The position numbers and the translations under genes were made by a program. Shown here one piece after another: positions 23,541-45,206 of a DNA stretch of 64,000 nucleotides (position 1 is the stretch's first letter; the number at the start of each line of letters is the position of its first letter). The notes beneath the pieces are model-generated. The model searched no databases. It was not told the origin of the DNA and was given only the letters and a program-made list of their open reading frames with translations. Location: contig CM040743.1 in assembly GCA_022829145.1 (NCBI GenBank), forward strand, positions 29,253,646-29,317,645. The letters are read 5' to 3'. The stretch comes from Albula goreensis. Lineage: Eukaryota > Chordata > Actinopteri > Albuliformes > Albulidae.

Positions 23541-25771
23541 TGTGCTGCCAAAAATAACTTTGCACGCTTCGTAGCGGTCATGGCGCATTGTAAATCCGTC
23601 GTAGCACATTGTGCCTTCTCGCAAAAATAGGGCCCTACATGCAATAATTTAATAATGCACACCATAAGCTCGGAGATATAGTGCACTCAAACTCTAACCT
23701 ACCCTTGTGCAAAGATACTGCAGAACAAACAATAAGGCCCTGTGTCTAAAGAAATGAAACCAGCAACAAAAAAGGGGGAAAAACACTGTTTCCACAGCTT
23801 GCCTATCCACTTTCCACCTGCAATGCCTGTAGGCCCTTCTTAGAGCTGAATTCAAAATGTTACTTTCCCTTTTCTGGAAAACTCAGTTTTGGGAAGTTGA
23901 GATGTCGCTAAAATGAATGGCAAAAAGCATTGTGTTTGCGCTGAAAAAAAGACAAACTGGAACACACAAAGATAAACTAAGTTAAGGGCAAATATTGATT
24001 GGATCCTGCCCTTAACCTTTCTTCTGCTTCTAGGCTGGCAAAGGCTTATTCTATGCTGGCAAAGGTTTGTTTACAAGTACAAATGGGTCTTTATAGCACA
24101 AAATTTTATAGCTTTATAGCACAAAAAATTCTGATCTTTAATCGTTTATGGCTTTTTAGCTGCCGTCTGCTCTAATTTAATTCACCCAATCAATTACCTG
24201 ATATGACATTTCTTATTAAATACTGAGTTAAATAATGAGTGACTACACATATGTCCTTAACTGTAATATCCAACTGTAGTCAGTCAAATATCCTGGAGCA
24301 GAAAACCAGTGTTAGTCAGTCAATCCAGCTACATTTTCAGCAAAAAACAGTGTATACAAACTGCCAGGAACCAAGCTGAGCACCTTTGTCTTACAGCAAA
24401 CTGCTACTGCCAGGCTTAGTGATTACAGCATGCCCTAAATAAATATATCTAAGCCACATATTGTTGAAATATTGAAAAGCAATTCAAGATTTGGCCATTT
24501 AACAATTGATGTAGACATGTTTCTTTTAAATGATATCAAAGCAAAATGATTCTATTTAACCTTTCAAAGCAGAAGAGTAATACATCAAAGGTATTATATG
24601 CACTGTCTATTCCACTGCTACTGGCACCCAGCGCTAAATGGCATATTTGTTTAACAAAAATGTACAGACTCAACATCAGAGATGTGTGCACAAATGGCTT
24701 ATCTTTTCTATTTGTATGCATTATATGTTTAAAAATAAAAAACTCATGAATGCAGTCTTTCCCTATTAAAATTAACATCTCACTATTTCAGACTGATTCC
24801 CAGTATCTGCCTAGTAATGTGTGTTTGTGATTTCATAGATGATTCAAAATGAATTTATTTCTCCTCTCCATTTTTCTTGTCATCTGTGTAATGTTGGAAC
24901 TTCTGTTGACACATAAAAGGAGATTGTTTTGCTATAATCTTACTTTTGAGGCAAAGTACTTCGGTTTCTTTTGAACATTGAGTACGACCAAATAACAATG
25001 AGTATGTAAATGATCATTAGTAATGAAACAAAATTTACAGCACTGGAGCATACGGTGCTGTCAAGAAGCGACCCATTGTACCTCATGCTTCCCCCCAACA
25101 GCACTGCCATCCGCTATTTGAGAGCTCACAGATATTATTATTATCCATGATCATTTTCACCAAGTTACTTCAAATTGCCAATGGTTTTTAACACACCATT
25201 ATCACATTTGCCAACTGAAACTATTATTCTACACTCATCTGCTTCAGCAAAGGTTATGGATAAGTGTCAGTCAAATGTGGAGAGTTTCTTATGACATGCC
25301 TTTTATCCACTTTAGTCAACACAAAATGAATACATATAAATGATACATAAACCAATATTCCAAGAAATTTTTTTTATGCTTCTTGTTTGCTGCAATGAGA
25401 TTAATTAGTGAGCCATGATATTAGGTAGAACTTCTGATCATTTGGTGCCATCAGCTTTCACTTATTTGGAGGCAGTTAAAAAAATAAATTAAGAGGACCA
25501 TTAAATTAATAACATATTGGTTGTAGGATTGTGGTTGGACATATACAGTACATCTTTGATGAATTTGTCCAGCAACCTTCCTTAGTTGCTGTCTAACTGA
25601 CTTGGTCAATAAAATGACTAGCTAGCTAGGGAAAAGTGAATTTAGATTTGTTAGTTAGATAGTTATTAACCCTTTAAAGCTAGCTATCCAATACCTTAAC
25701 ATCCTATCAAAATGTTTTCCTTGAATGAAGAAAAGGAAACATTAATTCAAAAGAAAACTCACACACAAACA

Positions 25772-25777
<6 letters not shown>
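23541..25777. other. Non-coding stretch with two small local duplications
   Basis: The phrase 'ggctggcaaagg' is duplicated 20 bp apart (about 24032 and 24055), and 'ctttatagcacaaaa' is repeated at about 24089-24128. Otherwise AT-rich unique sequence with no supported gene. Open frames are at most 80 codons. Confidence 0.5.

Positions 25778-25806
<29 letters not shown>
25778..25806. repeat. (AC)n microsatellite
   Basis: About 14 AC units, preceded by a short AT-rich tract and followed by 'atacagacata'. Confidence 0.95.
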
Positions 25807-34975
<9,169 letters not shown>

Positions 34976-35060
34976 CAGACGGTCCCTGACTTACGATGAG
35001 GTTACATTCCGTTAAACCCATCGTAAGAGGAAAATTCTTATGTTTAATTCTTAAGTGGAA
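34976..35060 (+). mobile_element. Tigger-like MITE family A, truncated 5' end
   Basis: After TA (34974-34975) the sequence begins CAGACGGTCCCTGACTTACG, identical over its first 20 bases to the left end of the element at 998. It continues with gaggttacattccgttaaac and catcgtaag. Similarity fades after about 35060, and no right end is found. The 3' part may have been lost or replaced by the AT-rich sequence leading to the (TA)n tract. Confidence 0.75.
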
Positions 35061-35232
35061 AAGTGATAGAATAGTATAGAATAGCCAATTATTTAGGTGT
35101 GTTTAATTTCTCGTGGTGGTGGTTGGTCTTAAAATCATTTTCAGCACCCCCACAAAAATTCCTTTCACAATCCATGGAGGTGAGTACATCTTAGTCATCA
35201 CATACAAGTGTCACCCTTATTTTTGTAAATCC

Positions 35233-35238
<6 letters not shown>
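35061..35238. other. Short spacer before (TA)n
   Basis: Unique sequence between the truncated MITE and the dinucleotide tract. Nothing is recognised. Confidence 0.5.

Positions 35239-35324
<86 letters not shown>
35239..35324. repeat. Long (AT)n microsatellite
   Basis: About 43 AT units in one run. Self-complementary and prone to cruciform extrusion. The repetitive Ile/Tyr peptide across it is an artefact of the repeat. Confidence 0.97.
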
Positions 35325-35326
<2 letters not shown>

Positions 35327-38300
35327 ATTATCATTTCAAGTCATAAGAGAAATTTGTGAAGCAAGAGTAGAATGTGTCTGGAATTGTACTGTGCTCTTTA
35401 CTGTACTGTGCCAGTGCTTATAGAACATCCATGAAACCTTTTAAAAATCAGTGATTAGCTTGACTACAAAAATTCCAGATCCTGCACCCCTAGAAATGTC
35501 TGTTAGAAAAAAAAAATATGTTTATGTTTTTTTTGACTGAGTCAAATTAACATTGTCTCCTAAAAGTGCCGGGCCTCAGGCTGTAATATGAAAACATGCA
35601 GTTCATATGCTTACTGCGTACCTGAAAAAACCTGGAGCTTTTTCAATCAACAAACTCTAAATGGCTGACTCTCACATTGGCCATTAGGTGTTTGGAGGAT
35701 TCAATCATTAATTTTTACATAAGCACCATTTTCTGGCTCTGACAACAAAAAAGTACTTTTTTTTCTCAACCGCTTGTTGAATAAATTCAAATTTCCTTTA
35801 AACTTAGTTATTAAAACACAATATACAAGTTTATCTTTGAAAAATCTACAATGGTATTGGTATGTACAAGTATATTGAGAAAAATATAAAGGATGTGCAA
35901 ATCATTTGAAATAATCCAATACAGTTACTTGTATTTATGGTGATGAAGTTCATATTTTTACAGTCCATTTTCTACATTATGTCTCTGTAATTGTACAGAA
36001 GAGCCTTCTCTGGGATGGTTATGGATTTGTTTAGGACATTGGCAGACATGTTTCTGTGGAATAATGCTTTATCTTCCAAGCGATAAAGAGCTTTGCACCC
36101 TACAGTATGATATGTATGCTGTTTCAGAGTGTCCTGGGTTGAACCTGTTCACAGAAAGCATATTTGCAGATGTGAATTATTCACGCAATGCACACTGAGG
36201 TAGTTGGTCACTGATAATACTGATATGGATGTTTCTGCCACATTTAAAGTCCTGTCTCACTTCAGTTGTGCCAGTCATGGAAATTCGCTTCACACATTCA
36301 GAATTTCCCTGGCATTTCATTCCCACATTTTATAGCGGATAGTGAGTATTCAACCCAGGGCTTTAAAAACACAGATATAAAGACTAATATCTGTGACCAT
36401 ATGGGAAAACCAGGTCATATAAGTTTTGTGAATCAAATTTTAAGACTCAATGGACCAAATCTAGGTTTCTGGGGAAAAAGGTAGGGTCAGATATATGTAG
36501 TATATTTTAAGCACCTCTCATTATTTGCAATAGAGTAAAAAAAAGTTCAAAGAGCCTAAATCTAAAATCTACAGCAACCTAAACTCTAACATTAACCCTG
36601 CATGCACACCTTTCAGCCTTACCCAAAATCCCAGACCAGCTAAAACCCTACCCTCCATTTCAACCCATTACACAGAGCTGTTGGAGAGATCTCTGGGTAA
36701 ACAAACACACCATGACAAATACTTAAAATCGTTGCACTAATAAGATATATGTTTTAAAGGTATTAGGTAACTCACTCTTAGCATTCCTCACAGTCAAACT
36801 CAGGTGAAGAAGCCAGAATGCAGAAACAAAACAATTATGGGAATGGCCAGCTGTCCTTTAATGATGGGGGAGTAAGCAAGTGCCGTGGCAACAGGCTCAC
36901 ATTTTCTGTTAAATTAGTCTCTGCTTGACACGTCTGGCTGCCTCCAAAGCTGTCCTGAGCCCCTGAAATATGCGCCGACGCATAACTGTAAATTATGAAG
37001 TGCCACTCAGTATCCATGAAAATGAAGCATGGAGCGGACAAGCTCACTCACTCTAGATTCAGCCTGAAAATTGATCCCCCTTGGCTCCATTCTGGCTGAG
37101 TTCGCTCTCACTGTGGGCACTGACTTGTCTGCAGAATACACAACATTTTAGGCCTGTGTGAAGTGTCTTTCCCCTGTCGACAGAGGGCATATTGGAGTTC
37201 AAGTCTTCCCTGCTAGCTTGTGAGAATGCCTCTGCCTATATTGACAGAAGCTCTATCCGTGTGAATATTTACTGTGAGGTGGTTTTTGCAGACAACAGAT
37301 CTACCAGCAAGTGGGGCAGGTGTGCTACTCTATTCTTCCATTTAAGTGTTGAACAATAGGCCGAGTCCATACAGATTTCAACATATTTTTGTCAATTATT
37401 CATCTTTTCATTTAGACCAAATGGTTCTCGGGCTGATTTTTACATGATTGGATGACCGCTGCTTGAATGAAATCACAGAATGTTCTGATTTCGCCCCATG
37501 CTGACTGCTGTCATTTACAAAAAGTAGCCAATAAATGCACTTCAATGACATTCCAGAGACATTTGATACTATCCCCTCAATACTGGTGGCTGCTTTCATA
37601 CATGTCATTCTATCCACTGCTACATCAAATGAAAACACAAAGGAAATATAGTAGGAAAATCTTTTCATTCTTGAAGCAATTTTGTGCTGCTTTTACTAAA
37701 GAATACACTCTAGTGTCTTAATATAACATTAACCCTTTTACAGATCAACTATGCCAATTGCAGTGTGATCATAAGACCATATAAAGAGAAAGCCCTAATA
37801 TTAACCTGACTGGATATGTTTGGAAATCATACTAAAACTACCTCTAATATCATTTGAGAAATATTCCGGCAATATAGGTATTGAGAATTTTGTTAGATAT
37901 CACTAATAACAACAAATCCATCTTCAAGATTGGTGTGTGTCAGATGCAGTAACTACACATACATAGTTACTATGACGAATTAAAGTGAGTTTTATTAAAT
38001 GTGCAAGTTAGCTTGCCAGATCATAAGATGAGCTACCTGGTAGTCAGTCTGGTCAGTCATATATCAAGGGGTACTTGCATAAAACAGCTTCTCAACAAGC
38101 AGCCGATTCACTGTAACCTTAGTTAGGTAACTAGGTGGTCAGCGCTAATACAACGGAGCCAGCAACCAGGATAAAGTTCAACATATTTTCATCTCAGAGG
38201 GTGACGGAGTAGAAACCAGCCTTCATGCACTTCTGTGCTGTCAAATTAATCCTGATTTCAGTAAATAAATGAATGTTTGACTTCAAAGTGTGACTTGATA

Positions 38301-40225
38301 TGTGGTACGGACCTTAAATATAAAGATGCAAGTTAGATCAAGATGTACTGTACATCATCATTCCACTTAAAAACATCATGACGTCATTTTAAAGTTATAT
38401 TGCCCAGCCATACTTTCACTCAGGGATAGAATGTGTTTTATACACATATGAAATTACCCCTGAAATTAAGTCCCTATTTAAACAGTGCTTTGATAGATTA
38501 TCCACAATTTACCTACCATCATGAGATGATTTGTGAAACAAGATGAATGGCTGTGTAGGCTTACAATATTATGGACTATTATTTCCACTTTTACAGAAAC
38601 AAGAAATAAATTTTCTTCGCTTCCCAGCCAGAACACAGAACTGTAGTTTCAGTTATATATACAGTAGGCACAAAGTATATCTTGTCTTTTGCCCAGGTCC
38701 CACCTATTCAGTATTCTAAAGTTCTTGCATTAAGTAAAATGGGTTTTTTGCAGACAACTGTCACATCCCATATCTCTTCAATATTTTCCGCAAAAACAGA
38801 TTCTCATTTTTTAAACAGATTGAGTGAAGCTTGAAGGATTCAGCATTTATCAACACAAACTGCAAAGCAGAAATGAATTTTAGTTTTAAAAGAAGTTAAC
38901 AGCTTCAAAATCTGAGGGACCATCACATCAAAAACTGTGCACACCTGCTCCTCTGTAGCATATCTGGCATATTCTCACTATAGGGAATAATCCTTAGGGA
39001 TTTACAGTTTTGCAACTGTTGTCAACACTGTATTTTCTCCATATATAGTTTTTACTGTGCAGAAAAACTTCAACAATTCATGCAATTACATGTGTATGTA
39101 TACAGTATATACATATGTATCACATGAGGGTATACATGTACTGTACATGCATTTTGTGTTGAAGGATCTCCACAGCTTAAAGAAAAACATAATATACACA
39201 TGATAGCTGCACAGCACTGTGAGCAGTCACCAATCAAAATACCCCATTGCAAAATATCAATCATGGTTCAAGCGTGGAAGTGTGATGCTTCTCTTTGCTG
39301 CTGCCAATTATCAATGGTAATGAAAATGTATATTTCACTACTTACAGCTGGAAGTGCATTTCTAAAGAGGTTTTAATGGCAAGCGTTTTAATATAGCATT
39401 ATGGTAGTGCACTTCGTTTTAGAGAACCTGAGAGGTATTTGTTTGGACTAATACAGAGAAGCAGAGTAAGGAAACGGATCCCGAAAGGGAAACACTTTAT
39501 GACCCTCTAGGGCAATAAATCTGCGTGCGTTTTTGCATCACTTTAGCCCAAGGAGTACCCTTTCATATCTCACATTAGCATACTGTTCTCCTGTCAAGGG
39601 CAAAGAAGTCAAAATCCAGAGAAAAAAAATGTTGATATACATAATGATCATGCAATACACAAGTTTCTCACTGTTTTATGAATGACCAGTCTTGCCTATC
39701 TCCATGTATAGGCATGTTTAGAATGTATACATTACTCATTAAAAAGGTTTTTTTCTTAATAATTACCCTGAGAGGAAATTGCGTTTCTACATTTCAATCA
39801 AAACATAAAAAATGAGGGCATTTAAAAAAAATTAATCACATGATTTGTTGTAATTGACTGTGATTAAGAGCATTTCTTTCATAATTAAGGATATTAAATC
39901 TGAAACTGAAACTAACCATCAAATTTATGTAGACCAAACAAAAAGTGTTTCAAATAAATTGCAACTGTTTATACAGTGTTTAATTGTGAACTACGATAAG
40001 CACAACAATACTTCAATGACTTTTCAAACAACACAGATTATATTAGTTTTGTTTTAAGAACCATTGAGAGTGGTTTTTTAAATGACGCTTTTAACACAGT
40101 CTGTATTTGTCAGTCTCCATTTCAACTAGCAAGGTGTAGATGCGCTTTGAAATTATGCATATGTGCATGCTGCCCTATCAGATGTAAAACTGGATTTGTT
40201 ATCTGGAAGCGGAATTTGGTGGGAT
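35325..40225. other. Long non-coding stretch
   Basis: About 4.9 kb with no supported gene or recognised mobile element. Open frames are at most 86 codons and often overlap on both strands (37408-37721), typical of chance. Bases 36830-37300 are of mixed composition. Confidence 0.5.
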
Positions 40226-40269
40226 CCCCACCACTGTGTTTCATAGATGAGATGGTATGCTTTGGATCA
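40226..40269 (-). pseudogene. Tc1-like transposase scrap
   Basis: The minus strand reads DPKHTISSMKHSGG, matching the conserved 'DPKHTTSSVKHGGG' block between the first and second catalytic Asp of Tc1-like transposases. The same block occurs, diverged, in the element at 11841 (near 12490-12530). Flanking sequence is not recognisable, so only about 45 bp of a once larger element can be seen. Confidence 0.65.
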
Positions 40270-41862
40270 AGTTACACTTTTTACAGTTACATGGCTGATG
40301 ATGACCCTGCCATGATTTAACACTACCAACTTAATGATAAATGAGCATAGTAGCTTTTTTCAGCCCACAAAATTTTCTAAAATGTCAATTTTGACTGACA
40401 GGCTCAGGACCGCAAAAGTGATGACACATCATAATTTTTTTTGTGTGTGAAAAAACAATGGCTAAATCAAGTGTGATTTATTTTATCAGCCTGCATGGCA
40501 TCGATGTATTCTTTCAAAAGCAGAGGAAGAATGTATAAATGAATTGTTAATGGTACATGTGGCAGGGTTCAGTTCTGCCTGATACAGTTTACTATTACTG
40601 AAATAAGACAGAAGTTCCTCCTCATTCCTTCCATCCTCATACAATTCAGTCTTCACTGGTTAGTATCAGTGAAAGTTTGACGTCATCCCCACTGCAATGT
40701 AATTAATCCGCTCACAAAAATATATTGATATCCAACAGAAATTGTCAGAATGAAATGGCGCAGTGTTCTTTTTTCAGTTTTTCATTTGTCTCTTCTAAAC
40801 AGAAGCTTTGGCTTTACTGTCAGCCGTTGAGGAAACATTTTGGTCATGGATGGCTGACAGTGTTGCTCTGAGGGGCCAGGAGTAGTGAAGTTATTTCAGG
40901 GGAAAATGGGAATATATTTATGGAGATGCATACCTTATTATGTGTGTTGGTAGTAGCAGTACTGCAAAATAATTAAAAAAGGGCTACCTGTGAAATTCTG
41001 AGCACGTGTTTTGCTAAATTGAAACATTAGTTCTGAAATACCCAAGCCAAAGGCAATTATTTAAAAAATTAACCAGGTCATCTCCCAAAACTATGAGATA
41101 ACCTCATTCATACTGCGGGCCAATATAGTAAATCAAAAATCTCAGAGGTCACAAGTATACACATCTTAAAAATTCTTTGCTTAACAAAAACTGAGGAACA
41201 GCAGCAGCCTGGTTACAAGAGTGATACTCAAAGGATTCTCCCTTTAAATGCCCCACCACCAAAGCCATAGAGATTTGGTTCAAGCCCAGAATAATGCACA
41301 ATGACTAATTATTTCCTTATTTCTAAATCATCTTTTGGACCATGAATATGTATAATCAATATAATGTTTAAAAAAATAAACTCATAAATAAGTTTGAGTC
41401 CACAGTGAATATTGCGTGTTGAATAAAGCCAGTAATAGTAATGCACAAAAAGACAAGCTTGTATGACCCATACCTGGAGACACAGCCTTATGTGCAGTGT
41501 GTGTGGGATGTGTGTTTCCCTGCAGCACCCCAATTTGCTTCACTTCTCCAAGCAGGATTTGGAAACATTTGAACAAAAGAAGCTTCACTGGAGTTTTGGC
41601 CAATTACTTACGCTTAAAAAGGGGAAGTCTCTGCACAGTTGGTAATGGCTTGTTGCAGGTGCAAGAGAAACAGTGCAAATCACAGGAAAAAGAACAACCT
41701 GTTCCTGTTTTTAGATTATTTGAAAGTGATATCTGCAATTCGTCTATACCTCTGTAGAAAATGAACAAAGTCAGTGCCTACAGAGAGTAGGAGGTGCTTA
41801 TCTGAATATCAATGTTAGACAGATACAGTATGACAATAGATAGGTCTGGGAAATGAGTTTTG
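40270..41862. other. Non-coding stretch
   Basis: It holds a 12-bp imperfect hairpin at 40816-40861 and overlapping open frames of up to 86 codons around 41309-41757, none recognisable. Confidence 0.5.
40816..40861. other. Imperfect hairpin
   Basis: ACTGTCAGCCGT (40816-40827) pairs with ATGGCTGACAGT (40850-40861) over 12 bp with one G-U pair and a 22-nt loop. A few outer pairs follow after a bulge. The stem is shorter than expected for a microRNA precursor. Confidence 0.55.
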
Positions 41863-42370
41863 GTGAAGTCCGCTCAAGTTAAAGGTCCTCTCCAGCCAAT
41901 CTATTCTTGATTTCACTGACAAAAATACTCATGAAATAGAACCAGCGGGTTGAGACATTTGACTTCGCCGACTAGTCAATAGCTCAGTAATTTTACAAAC
42001 ATGGTTGCTAACTCTATAATATATGCAAAAACATCAGTAAAGGCACACAGAAAATGTTTCTGTTAAAGATGTCAATAAATTGACATTAACTAACATGATT
42101 ATTTTCTAAAATGGATCTTAATTTTACCTGAACAAACAGTAAAATGGAAGCAGGGAGCGGCGATGCAGGACTTCACCAAACTAGTTGAATCTTATGCAAG
42201 AATACATGTAATGGTATGCACAAAATCATTTCAGGAAGAAGTCTAAAAATTTACTTTTTATAGACAATTACTCATCATAGTTTCACTGACGTCAATTTTC
42301 AGTCTTAGGTCATTGTCAAACTGCAAGATATATATCTTTAAAATGTCAAGATGAGTCAAGCAGGTCAAAG
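41863..42370 (+). repeat. Unnamed interspersed repeat R2, copy 1 (split)
   Basis: The first part (about 41876-42010) matches the start of the copy at 42436: 'ttaaaggtcctctccagccaa', then 'cttcgccgactagt'. The second part (about 42145-42370) matches the middle and end: 'gaagcagggagcggcgatgc', gacttcaccaaactagt, tgcaagaata, 'aggaagaagtctaaaa', 'gacaattactcatcatag', 'aagatgagtcaag'. About 130 bp between them may be an insertion or a second truncated unit. No coding sequence. Confidence 0.6.
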
Positions 42371-42435
42371 GCAGCTGCATTAAGTGAACACAGTCAAGCC
42401 CCTGCCCTGATGCCAACATTGTCTTGGGGCAGAGT

Positions 42436-42795
42436 TAAAGGCTCATCCCAGCCAACGTTTTTCCTGATTGAAGAAACACCCTGAAAACATAAGCAGAGAG
42501 TGGTGACGCATGACTTCACCAAGCTAGTGGAGGAAGTAACGCCCCTTCATTTGCTCTGTACCATTATGAAAAGAATGGCTATGACACATCTTTAGCTACT
42601 GCAAGAATATGCATGAAGCTTTATTGGAAATCAATTCACGAGGAAGTCTGAAAACTTGCTTCTTATCGACTAATCACTCATACTTTCACAAACATGTCAA
42701 TTTTTGCATTTGACTCATTAGAAAAAAAGCCATTTTCAAACTACAGGATACGATAAATCACAAAAACATTGGGATGAGTCAAGTGGGCCTGTAAC
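42436..42795 (+). repeat. Unnamed interspersed repeat R2, copy 2
   Basis: This is the most complete unit, about 360 bp. It begins 'aaaggctcatcccagccaac' and runs through 'gcagagagtggtgacgcatg', acttcaccaagctagtgg, gctactgcaagaatatgc, 'cacgaggaagtctgaaaac', 'cgactaatcactcata', 'catgtcaatttttgc' and 'gggatgagtcaag'. It lies 65 bp after copy 1 in the same direction. Another copy is at 51258. I see no terminal inverted repeat, tail or Pol III box, so it may be a piece of a larger element. Confidence 0.6.
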
Positions 42796-42914
42796 AATGG
42801 AAATTTACTGCAGACACACACAAGGGACACAGACAATGGAGCAAGTGCTGACTCCTTTCAGCTCAATAATAAAGAAATCAAATTTGAAAACACTGCTAAT
42901 TTGAATGAGATCAA

Positions 42915-43220
42915 AATTCAGTTGTCATTCTCCTTATCCTTTGTTGAGACCATTTTCAATCTTTTTTGGAATATTGTCACACAAGTTCTGAACTCTGTGT
43001 AGTGGTATATTAGACCATTCCAAGAAAAAAAGTGGGATGAAGGAGGCAGAAATATGCTTCACACTGCCATCCAGAATTTCCTATAAGGTTTCAACAATGT
43101 TTAGGTCCGATGCTTTTAAGGCCATAGTTTTGGTGGATTTACTATATTGCAGTTTTTGTGACCATTGCACCAATGCACTGACACTTTTATATGTGAATAT
43201 CCACAGCAACATGAGGCCAA
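42915..43220 (-). pseudogene. Tc1/mariner transposase C-terminal fragment
   Basis: Read on the minus strand from about 43125, the frame gives ALKASDLNIVETL, an in-frame stop, then EILDGSVKHISASF. This is the 'SPDLNxxExLW' block carrying the last catalytic acidic residue of a Tc1/mariner transposase. It continues to PLFLEWSNIPLHRVQNLCDN near 42965, as the C-terminus of such proteins does. The upstream piece KSVSALVQWSQKLQY (about 43135-43180) fits the preceding region poorly. N-terminal parts and termini are absent. The sequence differs from the 11841 family, so it is a second lineage. Confidence 0.7.
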
Positions 43221-44114
43221 AGTGTTAATTGTCAGACCTCTTTTATAGGTGTCACATAATGCTAATTGGCATTTGACTTCTTGACCTATCTGTGTAGCTG
43301 CCCTTCTAATTGTAATTTATTTACTTCAAAGTTAGTCTTCACGTGGTGTCCACTCCTCCCTGTCCATCTTGTCCATTCCTGCATGTGCCTATGTCCATTC
43401 ACAGGAATTACTGCAGCTGGTTTTATTGTCGGAAGCTACAATTCAAGAGCAGTATTGAGGGTAACAATGTAAAACGACATTTAATGATGTTCCTACCCCT
43501 AGCCCTAGCCCGAGGTTCTACTGGGAGATTACTGAGGTTCTATATTATGCAGTAAATATATTGTTAATTTTAATATTTTAATATTGTTAATGTTTACAGT
43601 GTCTGCCTTTTATGTTTTTCAGCATGGTTTTTAAAATCTTTTTCATGAGCTTATTGTAATACACAAAATATGAAGCTGAGGAACAGTCAGTTCCATTCAC
43701 CGAAGTGGTTAGTGAACCCTGTGACTCCCAGCCATTGTTAAACTCACAACATTCATTGAGAATTTATGCTTTCTCTGTAAAGGTAGCATCTCAATGGCAT
43801 GGTGTGTCGTTGTTATCAGTAATTTGAGAGCACTTGTGCTTCTCCTGTCAGTTTTCGTACAAACTCAGCTGACCCAGAACATGTAGGTCTCCTTCAGTGG
43901 CTGCAGTTAGATGCGACACACAACACAGTTTTTGCCTTTATTTGGTTTTGGAGAACATTCAACCACTAATATCTCGGTCAAAAATTGTAGATATTGGAAT
44001 CATAGTTTGATTCTCCTGTAACACCACACACCTTAACACTGTATTGATCTGGGATCTTTGGAAAATAATGAACCAGTAAATCGGGCGACTGCCCTATATC
44101 TTTAGACAAGTAGT

Positions 44115-44130
44115 ATTTGCATGTGCAAAT
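44115..44130. promoter_or_regulatory. Paired octamer-like (POU) motif, tentative
   Basis: ATTTGCATGTGCAAAT places a consensus octamer core (ATTTGCAT) next to an inverted octamer-like half, separated as in dimeric POU-factor sites. A single occurrence of this kind can arise by chance in AT-rich DNA. Confidence 0.25.
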
Positions 44131-44147
44131 CAGATTGGTTCTCTGAT

Positions 44148-44184
44148 TCACAATAAGTTCTCAATAAGTCTCTTCTTATTGTGA
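44148..44184. other. Short hairpin
   Basis: TCACAATAAG (44148-44157) pairs perfectly with CTTATTGTGA (44175-44184) around a 17-nt loop that itself repeats 'caataag'. Confidence 0.6.
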
Positions 44185-44999
44185 GTGAGTATCCACCCAC
44201 TCTATATTAATAAGCATTAACCTCTGCTTAGCTTGAATTTTGTTTAAATTGAAGTTTGTGTAAAGCTTAATTAGCATTAGTTAGAATTAGTTTGAAAGGT
44301 ATCCCTCTCATTAAAAAGTAAGGTAAACACAGCTAATGATGTATTCTCAACTGATCTATACAAATGTAATGTGCTCAATACATATAATATGTACTGCATA
44401 AAAACCAGTCATTCCAAGAGAAAAAATACTGGATGACAATTGTCTTATTGTCTTATGAAAGGCACAACTGAGCTGTGATTTAAATATTTTTTCTGATTTT
44501 TTTAAAAAATGGAGTTCATAGTATAAACTTTTACATTGTACTATGGTAAGGTACGGATTTCTGGAGCCATTTTTCAAAACTGAAGAGGTTCACTACAGCT
44601 AAGATAAGAGTTACTTTGTAATTTTCTGAGATATAAAAACTCTAAATATAGCTGTATCTGACATACTCTTCATACCCATAATACAAGTTTAAAGGAATGT
44701 GGAGATTTCCAAGGTTATCAAATGCCTACACAAATGGATGTGTTCAAAAAAGGCTGAAAACTTTGGAAATCCATTTGGTCTGTTTAGAAATACTCAAAGT
44801 GTAAGAGGGTGTCATTCAACTAATATTGATAGTCAGAATGCAACACACAAAACATGTCTCCGGATCAAAACAGCCGTTAAGGATGAAACTTTGTTTTAAT
44901 CCATGTCCTTGTGCCTGTCTCATTTGTCTTCCTTAGCCATATAATTAAAAATTTAAGTTACTAGAGACCTCACATAAAGACAACAGAACTGTTAAAAAA

Positions 45000-45206
45000 A
45001 TATCAAAACCAAACATATAATACAATAACAGTAGAACTGTATGAATTCTAGCAGTGCACAATGGAAGAAACTGAAAGCGTCATCCAAATGACGAAAAATA
45101 TTTCCGTAAAGTGTGTGATTTGCGACACAACGATATAAATAGAGCATAATATGAAACGATAGATGTTCTATTGCCACAAGACATATCATCATATCGCACA
45201 GCCCTA
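45000..45206. mobile_element. hAT-type MITE, one end only
   Basis: The right boundary 'atatcgcacagcccta' is the reverse complement of TAGGGCTGTGCGATAT, a hAT-type terminus akin to that at 47616 (TAGGGTTTGGCGATAT). Subterminal sequence (gcgacacaacgatataaata, 'cataatatgaaacgatag') is typical of hAT MITEs recalled from fish. No left terminus is found, so the element is truncated somewhere near 45000. Confidence 0.6.

Larger units (their letters stand above)
43221..44999. other. Non-coding stretch
   Basis: It contains a near-palindromic double octamer motif (44115-44130) and a small hairpin (44148-44184). Open frames are at most 73 codons and not recognisable. Confidence 0.45.

Noticed and set aside
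35113-35346. Open frame with a long Ile/Tyr repeat
   Set aside because: It is a direct translation of the (AT)n microsatellite, as is the similar frame at 59670-59858.
40816-40861. microRNA precursor
   Set aside because: The stem is only 12 bp before mismatches, and neither arm matches a microRNA I know.
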